The notes below the pieces were generated by a model, which saw nothing but the letters and a program-made list of their open reading frames with translations, made no database searches and was not told the DNA's origin. From an uncultured Clostridia bacterium (GTDB taxonomy: Bacteria > Bacillota > Clostridia > Christensenellales > UBA1242), in assembly GCA_934771475.1 (NCBI GenBank), contig CAKVMD010000005.1:1-64000 (forward strand): a stretch of 64,000 nt of DNA. The letters are read 5' to 3'. This document shows, in pieces, positions 35,614-44,199 of this stretch (positions within the stretch are counted from its first letter, which is position 1; every line of letters begins with the position of its first letter). A program made the position numbers and the translations under genes.

Positions 35614-36119
35614 TGGGGGTGGACTTGGAAAACTTTGAAAAATTGCTAGATAAAGCTGAACAAATATTGGGCAAGAGGGATAATTTTACGATTGATGATG
35701 TTGTAAAGTATTTTGTTGAAAATTTTGGAGCTAAGGTCTATGATGATATTAAATCAATGATTATATTTGAACATACGCATGAAGACACAACACTTTCTGT
35801 TAAAGATTATACTCAACAATCGGTAAAAAGTGAGCCATATAAAGCTCTATACTTGCATTCTAATTCTGATTTCGACAAAGGAGTTGGATACCAACTTATT
35901 ATAGGCTATGATAAAGATGGAATCATTACAAGTTATTTTGAGGAATATGGCGGAGAGGAGACAGAAATCTTATCAGTCATGTGCAAAGATTGGAGAGAAA
36001 GAAGAGAAAAATGGCTGAATGATAGAATGGAGTATGAAAAAACGCATACTTTGGAAGGGGATTTAAAGGAATTGTTGGGGGAAATATATCTGGATAAAAA
36101 AGATATACATCATGATTAA
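35613..36119 (+). CDS. Unknown protein, paralogue 1 of a cassette (possible immunity protein)
   Basis: The 168-residue protein starts at an ATG that overlaps the ligA stop (TAATG). Its first 35 residues (NFEKLLDKAEQILGKRDNFT) and last 45 (CKDWRERREKWLNDRMEYEK) are almost identical to those of the gene at 37367, but the middle differs. It is acidic, helical at both ends, with no signal peptide. Together with a secreted protein lying between the two copies, it may be an immunity or chaperone protein; the family is not recognised. Confidence 0.75.
   Translation: MGVDLENFEKLLDKAEQILGKRDNFTIDDVVKYFVENFGAKVYDDIKSMIIFEHTHEDTTLSVKDYTQQSVKSEPYKALYLHSNSDFDKGVGYQLIIGYDKDGIITSYFEEYGGEETEILSVMCKDWRERREKWLNDRMEYEKTHTLEGDLKELLGEIYLDKKDIHHD
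35627..35720 (+). repeat. Direct repeat A, copy 1
   Basis: This 94-base stretch matches 37375-37468 with only one difference (G/T). It covers the 5' coding part of both paralogues. Confidence 0.93.
35965..36084 (+). repeat. Direct repeat B, copy 1
   Basis: This 120-base stretch matches 37707-37826 with one difference (G/A). It covers the 3' coding part of both paralogues. Confidence 0.93.
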
Positions 36120-36208
36120 ATTATGATGATATTCTATTAAATTAAAAACGACGACTTTGTAATTGAAAAATCCTATTTTTAATGTTAATTTTAAATATTA
36201 TAAAATTA

Positions 36209-36237
36209 TTGACAAATTTTACAATATATTGTATCAT
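36209..36237 (+). promoter_or_regulatory. Promoter of the secreted 364-residue protein gene
   Basis: TTGACA (36209-36214), 17 bases, TATCAT (36232-36237). The start codon follows after 18 bases with GGGAGGGAG between. Confidence 0.8.
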
Positions 36238-36255
36238 TTAAACTGGGAGGGAGAA

Positions 36256-37350
36256 ATGAAGAAATATAATATTTTTAGTATTTTAATGCTTGTATTATGC
36301 TTGTCATTAGTACCTATTTTCGCGGTTCATTTAGCGTCTAAAGAGTTGTCGGTAGATTTTTGTGAAAGGACAATTAATGTTGACGAAATTGGCGAAGTTT
36401 CATTTGAAGAAAAAGGTCAAAAGTTTATTGATTCCTTACATAATTTAAAAATAGAGGCATCAAGTTCGGGGTTCTCTTATTCTGGGGAATTAAGCACTTT
36501 AGGAGTCCAAGCTCTAAGCGATGCAGGTGCTGATTATGACACTGAAATTTCGGCGGATTTTCGACTTTCGGAAGATAAAGTTGTCCTTTCGAAAATTGTA
36601 AAAAATGCAGGCGAAGAATCACTAGAAGCCATCTACTCTGTAGATGAGAATGATACTATTTGGTTGACGAGCACAAATGGGGATGTGATTAACTTAACTA
36701 ATGAAATAGAACAAACCAATATTGATGAATGCTTTGCGGTGACAATCACTTCGGTCACGATGCTAATTATGCTGTTTATCCTTGGTGGCGTTGTGATTTA
36801 TGGAAGTAATGCGCCAACTTATATATACGATGGAACTAGCGTGATAAGCTCAGGAACTAGCGTGATAAGCTCATTAAAAGATGGTGTATGTTCGGTATGG
36901 GAGAAGGTTCGATTGGCATGCGGAGCAATTACTGCAGAAAGGACTAAAGAAAAAATAGAAATTGGAGCGACGCAGATAGCTACTGTATATACGGCGACAA
37001 AGAATAGAAACGATTGTTATTTACTTATTGATGCGGTTGTAAAGGGGGTGCCTCTTACAACTCACTATAAAACAACAAGTCAAAAAAATGCTTCAAATTG
37101 GATAAAAAAGGGGGGGAGTATTTGGTCTCCATATTCAACGACATCTGCATCTGCGGTTCAAAATACTGGTTACATTCCTGGAATTCAAAGAAAAGGCGCG
37201 TTTTTACCATTTCAATATGAGAATCATTATGGAGATGATGCGTCAAGTAGTGTAATATATTTAAATCATTATCACTGTTTGTATAAACAAGGTGGAGTTT
37301 ATAAAAAACTTGGATGGGTGCATGCGTTTTTTGGATTACCAGTTGCGTAA
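36256..37350 (+). CDS. Secreted or membrane protein, possible toxin
   Basis: The 364-residue protein has an N-terminal signal-like segment (FSILMLVLCLSLVPIFAVHL), an extracytoplasmic region of about 120 residues, and a second membrane helix near residue 160-180 (TITSVTMLIMLFILGGVVIY). Then follow a short tandem repeat and a C-terminal domain of about 110 residues ending NHYHCLYKQGGVYKKLGWVH then AFFGLPVA. A terminal histidine-rich HYH...HAFFG pattern is reminiscent of C-terminal toxin domains in clostridial polymorphic toxins, but I cannot name one. The start at 36256 is fixed by the promoter and ribosome-binding site. It lies between two near-duplicate small genes. Confidence 0.75.
   Translation: MKKYNIFSILMLVLCLSLVPIFAVHLASKELSVDFCERTINVDEIGEVSFEEKGQKFIDSLHNLKIEASSSGFSYSGELSTLGVQALSDAGADYDTEISADFRLSEDKVVLSKIVKNAGEESLEAIYSVDENDTIWLTSTNGDVINLTNEIEQTNIDECFAVTITSVTMLIMLFILGGVVIYGSNAPTYIYDGTSVISSGTSVISSLKDGVCSVWEKVRLACGAITAERTKEKIEIGATQIATVYTATKNRNDCYLLIDAVVKGVPLTTHYKTTSQKNASNWIKKGGSIWSPYSTTSASAVQNTGYIPGIQRKGAFLPFQYENHYGDDASSSVIYLNHYHCLYKQGGVYKKLGWVHAFFGLPVA
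36832..36873 (+). repeat. 21-bp tandem duplication inside the secreted protein gene
   Basis: Two identical 21-base units (36832-36852, 36853-36873) encode GTSVISS twice. It keeps the frame and may be a slippage-prone linker. Confidence 0.85.
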
Positions 37351-37366
37351 AGAGGTTATGTATTAA

Positions 37367-37867
37367 ATGAATGGGGAAAACTTTGAAAAATTGCTAGATA
37401 AAGCTGAACAAATATTTGGCAAGAGGGATAATTTTACGATTGATGATGTTGTAAAGTATTTTGTTGAAGTCTGTGGTGGAAAAGCTTATAAGTCTTTGCA
37501 AGAAATGGAACGAGACAAAGATGTAGATTTGACTTATATCCTTGATGATTTAAAAATTTATACAGACTATAATAAAAATCTAAATAAGTGTATGTCATTT
37601 ATTGTCCCAACCAAAGATAAATCAGATGAAGATTGGGTTTGGGTTATATATGATAAAGATAAAAGAATTACAAGTTTTTTCAGTGAATCCGCTTATGAGG
37701 AGTGTAAAATCTTATCAGTCATGTGCAAAGATTGGAGAGAAAGAAGAGAAAAATGGCTGAATGATAGAATGGAGTATGAAAAAACGCATACTTTGGAAGG
37801 AGATTTAAAGGAATTGTTGGGGGAAAGTTACTCGAAGAGAGATTGTCAAAATAATAAAAATGGTTAA
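37367..37867 (+). CDS. Unknown protein, paralogue 2 of the cassette (possible immunity protein)
   Basis: The 166-residue protein shares near-identical ends with the gene at 35613 but has its own middle (SLQEMERDKDVDLTYILDDL, then FIVPTKDKSDEDWVWVIYDK). It lies 16 bases after the secreted protein gene, the usual place of an immunity gene. It is acidic, without signal peptide. The start has only a moderate ribosome-binding site (AGAGG, 37351-37355, about 11 bases upstream). Confidence 0.75.
   Translation: MNGENFEKLLDKAEQIFGKRDNFTIDDVVKYFVEVCGGKAYKSLQEMERDKDVDLTYILDDLKIYTDYNKNLNKCMSFIVPTKDKSDEDWVWVIYDKDKRITSFFSESAYEECKILSVMCKDWRERREKWLNDRMEYEKTHTLEGDLKELLGESYSKRDCQNNKNG
37375..37468 (+). repeat. 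Direct repeat A, copy 2
   Basis: Second copy of the repeat at 35627-35720. Confidence 0.93.
37707..37826 (+). repeat. Direct repeat B, copy 2
   Basis: Second copy of the repeat at 35965-36084. Confidence 0.93.
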
Positions 37868-37870
37868 ATT

Positions 37871-38551
37871 ATGAAAAAATACTGTGAAAAAATAATTTTA
37901 ATTTTGATATTAACTATTAATATAGTGGGGCTGTTTTTAGTTCTTTTTAATAGTGAGCCTTCCATAAACGAAATTTATGCTCAAAATATACAAAAAGTTG
38001 TTGAGATAAAAGTGGATTTTGACGGAGTTGTCGCCTATGGAACTGGTGCGGTTGTTAAGAGCGATGGGACTATATTGACAAATAGGCATGTTGTTCAAAA
38101 AAGTACTTCATTAGAGGTGGCTAACCATGTTTATGTTCGTTTTGTAAATGATGAAAATTACCGCGAGGCACAAATATTGAAAATTTCAGAAAAAGATGAT
38201 TTGGCACTTTTGAAAATAGATGCGAAATGTCAATCGTTTAGCATTAAGGCAAAATGGAATGTCGGTCAAATAGTTTATACTATTGGCAATCCAAGCAATT
38301 TTGGTTTAAGTTTTTCATCTGGCGTAATTTCAAGTGAAGTGCGAAATGTCGTATTAAAAGAAATAAGTCGTAGAGTTATGCAGATTAGTATGGTGGCTAA
38401 CGAGGGTAATAGCGGAGGCCCCATCTTCAACGAGTTTGGAGAGCTTTTGGGCATTGTGAGTTTTAGGGTAAGAGATAATAGTGGAGATATTATTCAAGGA
38501 ATAGTGTTTGCCGTGCCAAGTGATAGCATCATTGATTTTTTAATTTTTTAA
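37871..38551 (+). CDS. Trypsin-like serine protease (HtrA-type, no PDZ domain)
   Basis: The 226-residue protein has an N-terminal membrane anchor (IILILILTINIVGLFLVLFN) and a trypsin-fold domain outside the cell. The catalytic triad is visible: His in ILTNRHVV, Asp in EKDDLALLKI and Ser in NEGNSGGPIFNEFGELLG. HtrA/DegP relatives usually carry one or two PDZ domains after this point; here the protein ends just after the protease fold (VFAVPSDSIIDFL). It starts three bases after the paralogue 2 stop and is likely co-transcribed with the cassette, so it might process the secreted protein. That link is inference. Confidence 0.88.
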   Translation: MKKYCEKIILILILTINIVGLFLVLFNSEPSINEIYAQNIQKVVEIKVDFDGVVAYGTGAVVKSDGTILTNRHVVQKSTSLEVANHVYVRFVNDENYREAQILKISEKDDLALLKIDAKCQSFSIKAKWNVGQIVYTIGNPSNFGLSFSSGVISSEVRNVVLKEISRRVMQISMVANEGNSGGPIFNEFGELLGIVSFRVRDNSGDIIQGIVFAVPSDSIIDFLIF

Positions 38552-38568
38552 ATTCTTCCAAAAATTTC

Positions 38569-38597
38569 TTGACAACGAGGACGCGGTTTGTTATAAT
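38569..38597 (+). promoter_or_regulatory. Promoter of the rpsL operon
   Basis: TTGACA (38569-38574), 17 bases, and TATAAT (38592-38597) preceded by TGT: a consensus promoter with extended -10. Transcription should start near 38604, leaving a leader of about 245 bases. Confidence 0.92.
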
Positions 38598-38603
38598 ATG
38601 CCC

Positions 38604-38802
38604 GTATGCTTCGTTGTCGGAGGCAATGCTTGGAATTTCCAACCTCGCATAAACAAACAACAGGTGTTCTTGCTGGAACAAGATATGCCGATTTGCTTAA
38701 AAGCAAAGTTACCTAAGAAAGGTAATCGTGTTGTTCATGTTTTACTAGAAATAAGCATTTTTATGTGCGACAACGCCTGCAAGGATTGTCGCATTTTTTA
38801 AT
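38604..38802 (+). ncRNA. Structured leader RNA with attenuator upstream of rpsL
   Basis: The leader folds into a hairpin (38626-38650) and then a 7-bp stem (38656-38662 with 38729-38735) that encloses three hairpins at 38665-38680, 38692-38707 and 38709-38725. It ends with an intrinsic terminator: TGCGACAA (38766-38773) with TTGTCGCA (38786-38793) and six T. CGTTGTCG at 38612-38619 is complementary to CGACAACG at 38768-38775, so it can act as antiterminator by sequestering the 5' arm of the terminator. This is the plan of a riboswitch or ribosomal-protein leader. The ligand is unknown; S12 or S7 feedback is a natural guess. Confidence 0.75.
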
Positions 38803-38848
38803 CGACAAAAGAATTTCTGCTTATAGAGCAGTTAAAAGGGGAAATGAT

Positions 38849-39229
38849 ATGCCTACAATAAACCAACTTGTTAGAAAAGGAAGAGAAACTTTCGAGAAGA
38901 AGAGCAAAGCGCCACTTCTTGACGAGTGCCCTCAAAAGAGAGGTGTTTGCCTTGTTGTTAGAACTGCAACACCTAAAAAGCCTAACTCAGCTCTTAGAAA
39001 AATTGCCAGAGTTAAACTTTCTAACGGAACAGAAGGAACTTGCTACATTCCTGGTGTTGGACACAACCTTCAAGAGCACAGTGTTGTTCTTGTTCGTGGC
39101 GGAAGAGTTAAGGATATCCCTGGTGTTAGATATCACATCGTAAGAGGTACTCTTGATACAGCCGGCGTTCAAAACAGAAAACAAAGCCGTTCTAAATATG
39201 GTGCTAAACGTCCAAAGAAAACTAAATAA
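38849..39229 (+). CDS. rpsL: 30S ribosomal protein S12
   Basis: S12 lines the decoding centre of the small subunit. The 126-residue protein starts [13 protein letters not shown] and has the conserved [20 protein letters not shown] around the streptomycin-related lysine, and [22 protein letters not shown] 38849 is set by the family N-terminus and AAAAGGGGAAATG. It is the first gene of rpsL-rpsG-fusA. Confidence 0.98.
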   Translation: MPTINQLVRKGRETFEKKSKAPLLDECPQKRGVCLVVRTATPKKPNSALRKIARVKLSNGTEGTCYIPGVGHNLQEHSVVLVRGGRVKDIPGVRYHIVRGTLDTAGVQNRKQSRSKYGAKRPKKTK

Positions 39230-39301
39230 TTAGGTTTGGAACAAATTTGCACAATTCGCCCCTTAGGGCAACAATGATATTAACAAAAGGAGAATAATAA
39301 T

Positions 39302-39775
39302 ATGCCAAGAAGAAATAGTGCAGTTAAAAGAGATGTTCTTCCTGATCCAATCTATTCAAGCAAAGTTGTTACCAAACTTGTTAACCAAATTATGGAGTCT
39401 GGTAAAAAAGGACTTGCTCAAAGAATAGTTTATGGTGCTTTTGACATCATTAAAGAAAAAATGGACCAAGATCCAATGGAAGTTTTCACAACTGCTATCG
39501 AAAATGTTAAGCCTGTGCTTGAAACAAAATCTAGAAGAGTTGGTGGTGCAACCTACCAAGTTCCTATGGAAATTCGCCCAGAACGCAGACAAACTCTTGC
39601 CATCAGATGGATGGTTGACTTCGCAAGAAAGAGAAGCGGAGAAAGAGGAATGGATGCTAAACTTGCTGGCGAAATCATGGACGCTTACAACTCAACTGGT
39701 GCTTCTATCAAAAGAAGAGATGAAATGCACAGAATGGCAGAAGCAAACAAGGCTTTCGCACACTTCAAGTGGTAA
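39302..39775 (+). CDS. rpsG: 30S ribosomal protein S7
   Basis: S7 nucleates assembly of the 30S head and is a feedback regulator of this operon in E. coli. The 157-residue protein has [20 protein letters not shown], then [20 protein letters not shown] and ends [17 protein letters not shown] precedes the start. It lies 72 bases after rpsL. Confidence 0.98.
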   Translation: MPRRNSAVKRDVLPDPIYSSKVVTKLVNQIMESGKKGLAQRIVYGAFDIIKEKMDQDPMEVFTTAIENVKPVLETKSRRVGGATYQVPMEIRPERRQTLAIRWMVDFARKRSGERGMDAKLAGEIMDAYNSTGASIKRRDEMHRMAEANKAFAHFKW

Positions 39776-39918
39776 TCATTTGAATATTCACGCGCAAACA
39801 ATTATGTCTATTTATTTAAAAATATGTTCATTATTCATTGTGCGTTTAAGGGGCTTGCCCCATAAGAAAATTCGTGGGCAAACATGAGTTTTCGTTAAAT
39901 TAATTAAGGAGAAAAATT
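39776..39918 (+). other. rpsG-fusA spacer with GC hairpin
   Basis: GGGGC-TT-GCCCC (39850-39861) and a longer A/T-rich pairing flank it. There is no T run after it, so it is probably an RNA stability or translational element. AAGGAG stands before fusA. Confidence 0.4.
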
Positions 39919-41991
39919 ATGGCTAATAATCTAGAAATGACTAGAAACGTTGGTATCATGGCTCACATCGATGCTGGTAAGACAACCACAACAGAAAGAA
40001 TTCTTTTCTATACTGGTAAAAGCCACAAAATCGGCGAAGTTCATGACGGCGCTGCAACCATGGACTGGATGGAACAAGAGCAAGAAAGAGGTATTACAAT
40101 CACTTCTGCTTGTACTACTTGTTTCTGGAAAGACCACAAAATCAACATCATTGATACCCCAGGACACGTTGACTTCACTGTTGAAGTAGAACGTTCTCTT
40201 AAAGTTCTCGATGGTGCTGTGCTTGTTTTGTCTGCTCGTGATAAGGTTCAACCTCAAACTGAAACAGTTTGGCGTCAAGCAAACAAATACAAAGTTCCAA
40301 CAATCATTTATGTAAACAAGATGGATAGAGATGCTGCCGACTTTTTTGGCTGTGTAGAGTCTATCGAACGCAGACTTAAAACAAAAGCTCTTCCTATTCA
40401 AATGCCTATCGGAGAGGCTGAGACATTCTCTGGAATTATCGACCTTCTTACAATGAAAGCCGAAATCTATAAGGACGACCTTGGAAAGGAAATCGAAATC
40501 ACTGATATCCCTGCCGAACTTAAAGATAAAGCACAAAAGGCACACGATGAAATGATTGAAAAAATCGTTGAAACAGACGATGACCTTCTTGAAAGATACT
40601 TTGGTGGAGAGGAAATCTCTATTGAAGAACTCAAAAAGGCAATCAGAAAAGCAACTATTAACAAGACATTTGTTCCTGTTCTTTGCGGTTCTTCTTACAA
40701 GAACAAAGGTGTTCAAATGCTTCTTGATGCTATGGTTGACTATCTTCCAAGCCCACTTGATATTGACCACATCACTGGAATCAACCCAGACACTGGCGAG
40801 ACTGAAACTCGTGCTCCTGATGCAAATCAACCTCTTGCAGGTCTTGCATTCAAAATTATGACTGACCCATTTGTTGGTGGACTTACTTTCTTCCGTGTTT
40901 ATTCTGGAAAACTCACTGCTGGAAGTTATGTTTACAACTCAAACACAGGCAAAACTGAAAGAGTTGGTCGTCTTATCCGTATGCACGCTAACACTCGTCA
41001 AGAAATCACTGAGGTGGAAGCAGGTGATATTGCCGCTATCGTAGGACTTAAAGATACAATCACTGGACACACTCTTTGTGATGAAAAACACCCAATTCAA
41101 CTTGAAAGTATGGAATTCCCAGAACCAGTTATTCAACTTGCTATCGAACCTAAAACAAAAGATATGCAAGAAAAAATGGCTCTCGCTCTTGCAAAACTTT
41201 CAAGAGAAGACCCTTCATTCAGAGTTTCAACAAACCAAGAAACTGGACAAACCCTTATCGCTGGTATGGGCGAACTTCACCTTGAAATTATTGTAGACAG
41301 ACTTTTAAGAGAATTCAAAGTTGAAGCAACTGTTGGTAAACCACAAGTTTCTTACCGTGAAGCAATTAAGAAAGCGGTTAGAGCAGAAGGTAAATTCATT
41401 CGTCAAAGCGGTGGTAAAGGTCAATATGGACACTGCGTTATTGAAATGGAACCACTTCCAGCTGGTAGCGGTTATGAATTTATTGATAAAACTGTTGGTG
41501 GATCAGTTCCTAAGGAATATATCCAACCTATCAATGTTGGTATCCAAGAGGCTCGTATGAATGGTGTCCTTGCTGGATATGAAACTGTTGATTTTAGAGT
41601 TACACTTGTTGATGGTTCTTACCACGAAGTCGACTCTTCTGAAATGGCATTCAAAATCGCCGGTTCTATGGCATTCCAAGAGGGTGCTAAGGCCGCTGAC
41701 CCAGTAATTTTGGAACCTATTATGAAAGTATCAGTTGAAGTTCCTGATGAATACCTTGGAACAGTTATGGGTAACCTCACTTCTCGTCGTGGTATGCTTA
41801 CAGGTAACGAATCATCTGCTGGAATTCAAATCGTTAACGCCGAAGTTCCACTTGCAGAAATGTTCGGTTATGCAACTGACCTTCGTTCACAAACACAAGG
41901 CAGAGGAAACTATGTAATGGAACCACTTCGTTACCAAGAAGTTCCTAAGTCCATTGCCAACCAAATCATTGGCGAAAGAGCATCTAGATAA
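39919..41991 (+). CDS. fusA: Elongation factor G
   Basis: EF-G drives ribosome translocation by GTP hydrolysis. The 690-residue protein has P-loop [10 protein letters not shown], switch motif [23 protein letters not shown] and NKMD, and then domains II-V including [20 protein letters not shown]. Its length is normal. It is third in the rpsL operon. Confidence 0.99.
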   Translation: MANNLEMTRNVGIMAHIDAGKTTTTERILFYTGKSHKIGEVHDGAATMDWMEQEQERGITITSACTTCFWKDHKINIIDTPGHVDFTVEVERSLKVLDGAVLVLSARDKVQPQTETVWRQANKYKVPTIIYVNKMDRDAADFFGCVESIERRLKTKALPIQMPIGEAETFSGIIDLLTMKAEIYKDDLGKEIEITDIPAELKDKAQKAHDEMIEKIVETDDDLLERYFGGEEISIEELKKAIRKATINKTFVPVLCGSSYKNKGVQMLLDAMVDYLPSPLDIDHITGINPDTGETETRAPDANQPLAGLAFKIMTDPFVGGLTFFRVYSGKLTAGSYVYNSNTGKTERVGRLIRMHANTRQEITEVEAGDIAAIVGLKDTITGHTLCDEKHPIQLESMEFPEPVIQLAIEPKTKDMQEKMALALAKLSREDPSFRVSTNQETGQTLIAGMGELHLEIIVDRLLREFKVEATVGKPQVSYREAIKKAVRAEGKFIRQSGGKGQYGHCVIEMEPLPAGSGYEFIDKTVGGSVPKEYIQPINVGIQEARMNGVLAGYETVDFRVTLVDGSYHEVDSSEMAFKIAGSMAFQEGAKAADPVILEPIMKVSVEVPDEYLGTVMGNLTSRRGMLTGNESSAGIQIVNAEVPLAEMFGYATDLRSQTQGRGNYVMEPLRYQEVPKSIANQIIGERASR

Positions 41992-42113
41992 CTCGTCTAG
42001 ACAAATTCAAACTGTTTTTTCTCGAAAGGGGATAAATTCTTCCTCTTTCGGAGAGAAATAGCCCTTTATAGGGCAAAAATATTAATTCTAGATGAAAATC
42101 TTGCAAAATTGTT

Positions 42114-42141
42114 TTGACTTTGCAAAAAAATATGCTAGAAT
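42114..42141 (+). promoter_or_regulatory. tuf promoter
   Basis: TTGACT (42114-42119), 16 bases, TGC-TAGAAT (-10 at 42136-42141). The spacer between fusA and tuf also holds two hairpins (near 42024-42056 and GCCCTTTATAGGGC at 42061-42074), so tuf may be partly independent of the upstream operon. Confidence 0.7.
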
Positions 42142-42175
42142 ACCATTAGTAAGTTTAAAAAAGGAGATTTTTAAA

Positions 42176-43363
42176 ATGGCAGAAGCTTATGTTAGATCTA
42201 AGCCACACGTAAATGTGGGAACAATCGGTCACGTTGACCACGGCAAAACTACTCTTACCGCCGCTATCACTATGCTTTACGGAACTCAAAAAATGAGATA
42301 TGATGAAATCGATAAAGCACCTGAAGAAAGAGCAAGAGGAATCACAATCAACACTGCACACGTTGAATATGAATCAGAGCACAGACACTATGCTCACGTA
42401 GACTGCCCAGGACACGCTGACTACGTTAAAAACATGATTACTGGTGCCGCACAAATGGACGGAGCTATCCTCGTTGTTGCTGCAACTGATGGTCCAATGC
42501 CTCAAACAAGAGAGCACATCCTTCTTGCAAGACAAGTTGGTGTTCCATACATCGTTGTTTTCATGAACAAAACTGATCAAGTTGACGACCCTGAACTTCT
42601 TGAACTCGTAGAAATGGAAATCAGAGACCTTCTTACTGAGTACGGATTCCCAGGAGACACAACTCCAATCATCAAAGGTTCAGCACTCAAAGCTCTTGAA
42701 GCTGCTCAAGCTGGAAATGTAAATGACCCTGCTTGCGACTGCATCAGACAACTTGTTGACGCTCTTGATTCTTATATCCCAGAGCCAGCAAGAGAAACTG
42801 ACAAACCTTTCCTTATGCCTGTTGAAGACGTTTTCACAATCACTGGTCGTGGAACTGTTGCAACTGGTAGAGTTGAAAGAGGACAAGTTAAAGTTGGTGA
42901 TACAGTTGAAATCGTTGGTCTTGGCGAAAGCAAACAAACAGTAGTTACTGGTGTGGAAATGTTCCACAAGTCTCTTGACGCTGCAATCGCAGGAGATAAC
43001 GCTGGTCTTCTTCTTCGTGGTATCCAAAGATCAGATATCGAAAGAGGACAAGTTCTTTGCAAACCAGGTTCAATTCACCCACACACAAAATTCACTGCTG
43101 AAGTTTACGTTCTTAAGAAAGAAGAAGGTGGCCGTCATACTCCATTCTTCAATGGTTACAGACCACAATTCTATTTCAGAACAACAGACATCACTGGTGT
43201 TATCGAACTTGAAAAGGGCGTAGAAATGGTTATGCCTGGCGACCACGTTAATATGACAATCACTCTTATTAACCCAGTTGCTATCGAACAAGGACTTCGT
43301 TTCGCTATCCGTGAAGGTGGCAGAACAGTTGGTTCTGGTGTTGTTTCTACAATCATCGAGTAA
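42176..43363 (+). CDS. tuf: Elongation factor Tu
   Basis: EF-Tu delivers aminoacyl-tRNA to the ribosome. The 395-residue protein has [34 protein letters not shown] and NKTD (usually NKCD), followed by domains 2 and 3 with [19 protein letters not shown] and ending [17 protein letters not shown] precedes ATG 42176; an upstream in-frame ATG at 42092 lies before the promoter and is not used. A terminator follows. Confidence 0.99.
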   Translation: MAEAYVRSKPHVNVGTIGHVDHGKTTLTAAITMLYGTQKMRYDEIDKAPEERARGITINTAHVEYESEHRHYAHVDCPGHADYVKNMITGAAQMDGAILVVAATDGPMPQTREHILLARQVGVPYIVVFMNKTDQVDDPELLELVEMEIRDLLTEYGFPGDTTPIIKGSALKALEAAQAGNVNDPACDCIRQLVDALDSYIPEPARETDKPFLMPVEDVFTITGRGTVATGRVERGQVKVGDTVEIVGLGESKQTVVTGVEMFHKSLDAAIAGDNAGLLLRGIQRSDIERGQVLCKPGSIHPHTKFTAEVYVLKKEEGGRHTPFFNGYRPQFYFRTTDITGVIELEKGVEMVMPGDHVNMTITLINPVAIEQGLRFAIREGGRTVGSGVVSTIIE

Positions 43364-43378
43364 TCTAAATAGAAAAAC

Positions 43379-43411
43379 AAAAAGAACAAACAAATTGTTT
43401 GTTCTTTTTTT
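43379..43411 (+). terminator. Terminator after tuf
   Basis: The AAAGAACAAACAA stem pairs with TTGTTTGTTCTTT and ends in seven T. Confidence 0.9.
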
Positions 43412-43496
43412 GTCGTTTTGTTTTCTTTTACTTTCATCCAAGTGCCTTTTGGGAGATTAGGGAAATATACCTTTATTAAAAAGGCTTAAAGATAAG

Positions 43497-43546
43497 ATTT
43501 AAAGGAATAATAAAAAACAAGATTAAAAGGAATAATTAAAAACAAG
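43497..43546. repeat. Tandem 25-bp repeat
   Basis: Two A-rich units (43497-43521 and 43522-43546) of the form ATT(T/A)AAAGGAATAAT(A/T)AAAAACAAG differ at two positions. The second runs into the terminator of the XRE gene. Confidence 0.7.
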
Positions 43547-43592
43547 CCAAATTAAGTGAATTTGCTGTTCATTTAAAAGGGCTTGTTTTTTT
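43538..43592. terminator. Terminator of the XRE gene
   Basis: AAAAACAAGCC (43538-43548) pairs with GGCTTGTTTTT (43580-43590) around a long loop. It is flanked by A and T runs and works on either strand. Confidence 0.7.
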
Positions 43593-43635
43593 GATTTAAA
43601 TGATGGCGCGATGCTTTTTTGTTGTTAAGAACCTA

Positions 43636-43950
43636 TTATTTTAACTTTTTCATAAGTTCGACAATGGTTTTCTTACTTTCGGGAGATAATGCACTATAAA
43701 GTTCAAGAATATTTTTATCTTCTTTGTTATAGTTTTCACCTAGATAGAAAAAGTCTTGTGGAGTTATGCCTACTATTTCACAAAAATCAAGTAAGGTTTT
43801 TACTTTAAGTTCTATGCTTTTGTTTTCAATCGTTTTCATAAATTGAGGATTGTATCCCAATCTTGCGCTTGTTTCTCTTAATGATAAGTTGGCATTCGTT
43901 CTAAAATATCCTATTCGATTTATAATCTCATCGTAATTTATTTCTTTCAT
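43636..43950 (-). CDS. XRE-family helix-turn-helix regulator
   Basis: The 104-residue protein has an N-terminal helix-turn-helix (IINRIGYFRTNANLSLRETS, then ARLGYNPQFMKTIEN, about residues 9-43). A short helical C-terminal part ends LSPESKKTIVELMKKLK. It should bind DNA as a dimer. AGGAG precedes the start. It is divergent from the WG-like gene at 44200, whose promoter contains a palindrome, so it may regulate that gene or itself. Confidence 0.9.
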   Translation of the reverse strand: MKEINYDEIINRIGYFRTNANLSLRETSARLGYNPQFMKTIENKSIELKVKTLLDFCEIVGITPQDFFYLGENYNKEDKNILELYSALSPESKKTIVELMKKLK

Positions 43951-44140
43951 TGCTGGCTCCTAGTTATATTTTAGGATAAGTTGTTAGATTTAATGCGTGA
44001 GTGATTACACTAAATAAATCAAAAAAGTATATAAATGAGTTGACTATTAACTCGTTTTTGGCAAAATGGGTTAATGGTAGTCTCACGGGGAAATAACGAT
44101 TGTAAAATGTCTACTCAATAACCAATGAAAAAATCTCATA

Positions 44141-44169
44141 TTGACAATTTTGTCGAATAATAGTATAAT
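44141..44169 (+). promoter_or_regulatory. Promoter of the WG-like gene with overlapping palindrome
   Basis: TTGACA (44141-44146), 17 bases, TATAAT (44164-44169). GACAATTTTGTC (44143-44154) is a perfect palindrome over the -35 box, and a further GACAA lies just after the -10 box. The rest of 43951-44140 shows no gene. Confidence 0.82.
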
Positions 44170-44199
44170 GTTGTTAGACAAACACAAGGTGAGGGATAT

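Noticed and set aside
36163..36255. 31 extra N-terminal codons on the secreted 364-residue protein
   Set aside because: This stretch contains the promoter and ribosome-binding site, so translation must start at 36256.
38598..38801. A 67-codon frame through the rpsL leader, as a possible leader peptide
   Set aside because: Its first ATG precedes the expected transcription start, it has no ribosome-binding site, and it ends in the terminator. RNA structure explains the region better.
39931..40830. A 299-codon antisense frame over fusA
   Set aside because: It is a mirror of the highly biased codon use of fusA and has no start signals or sensible composition.
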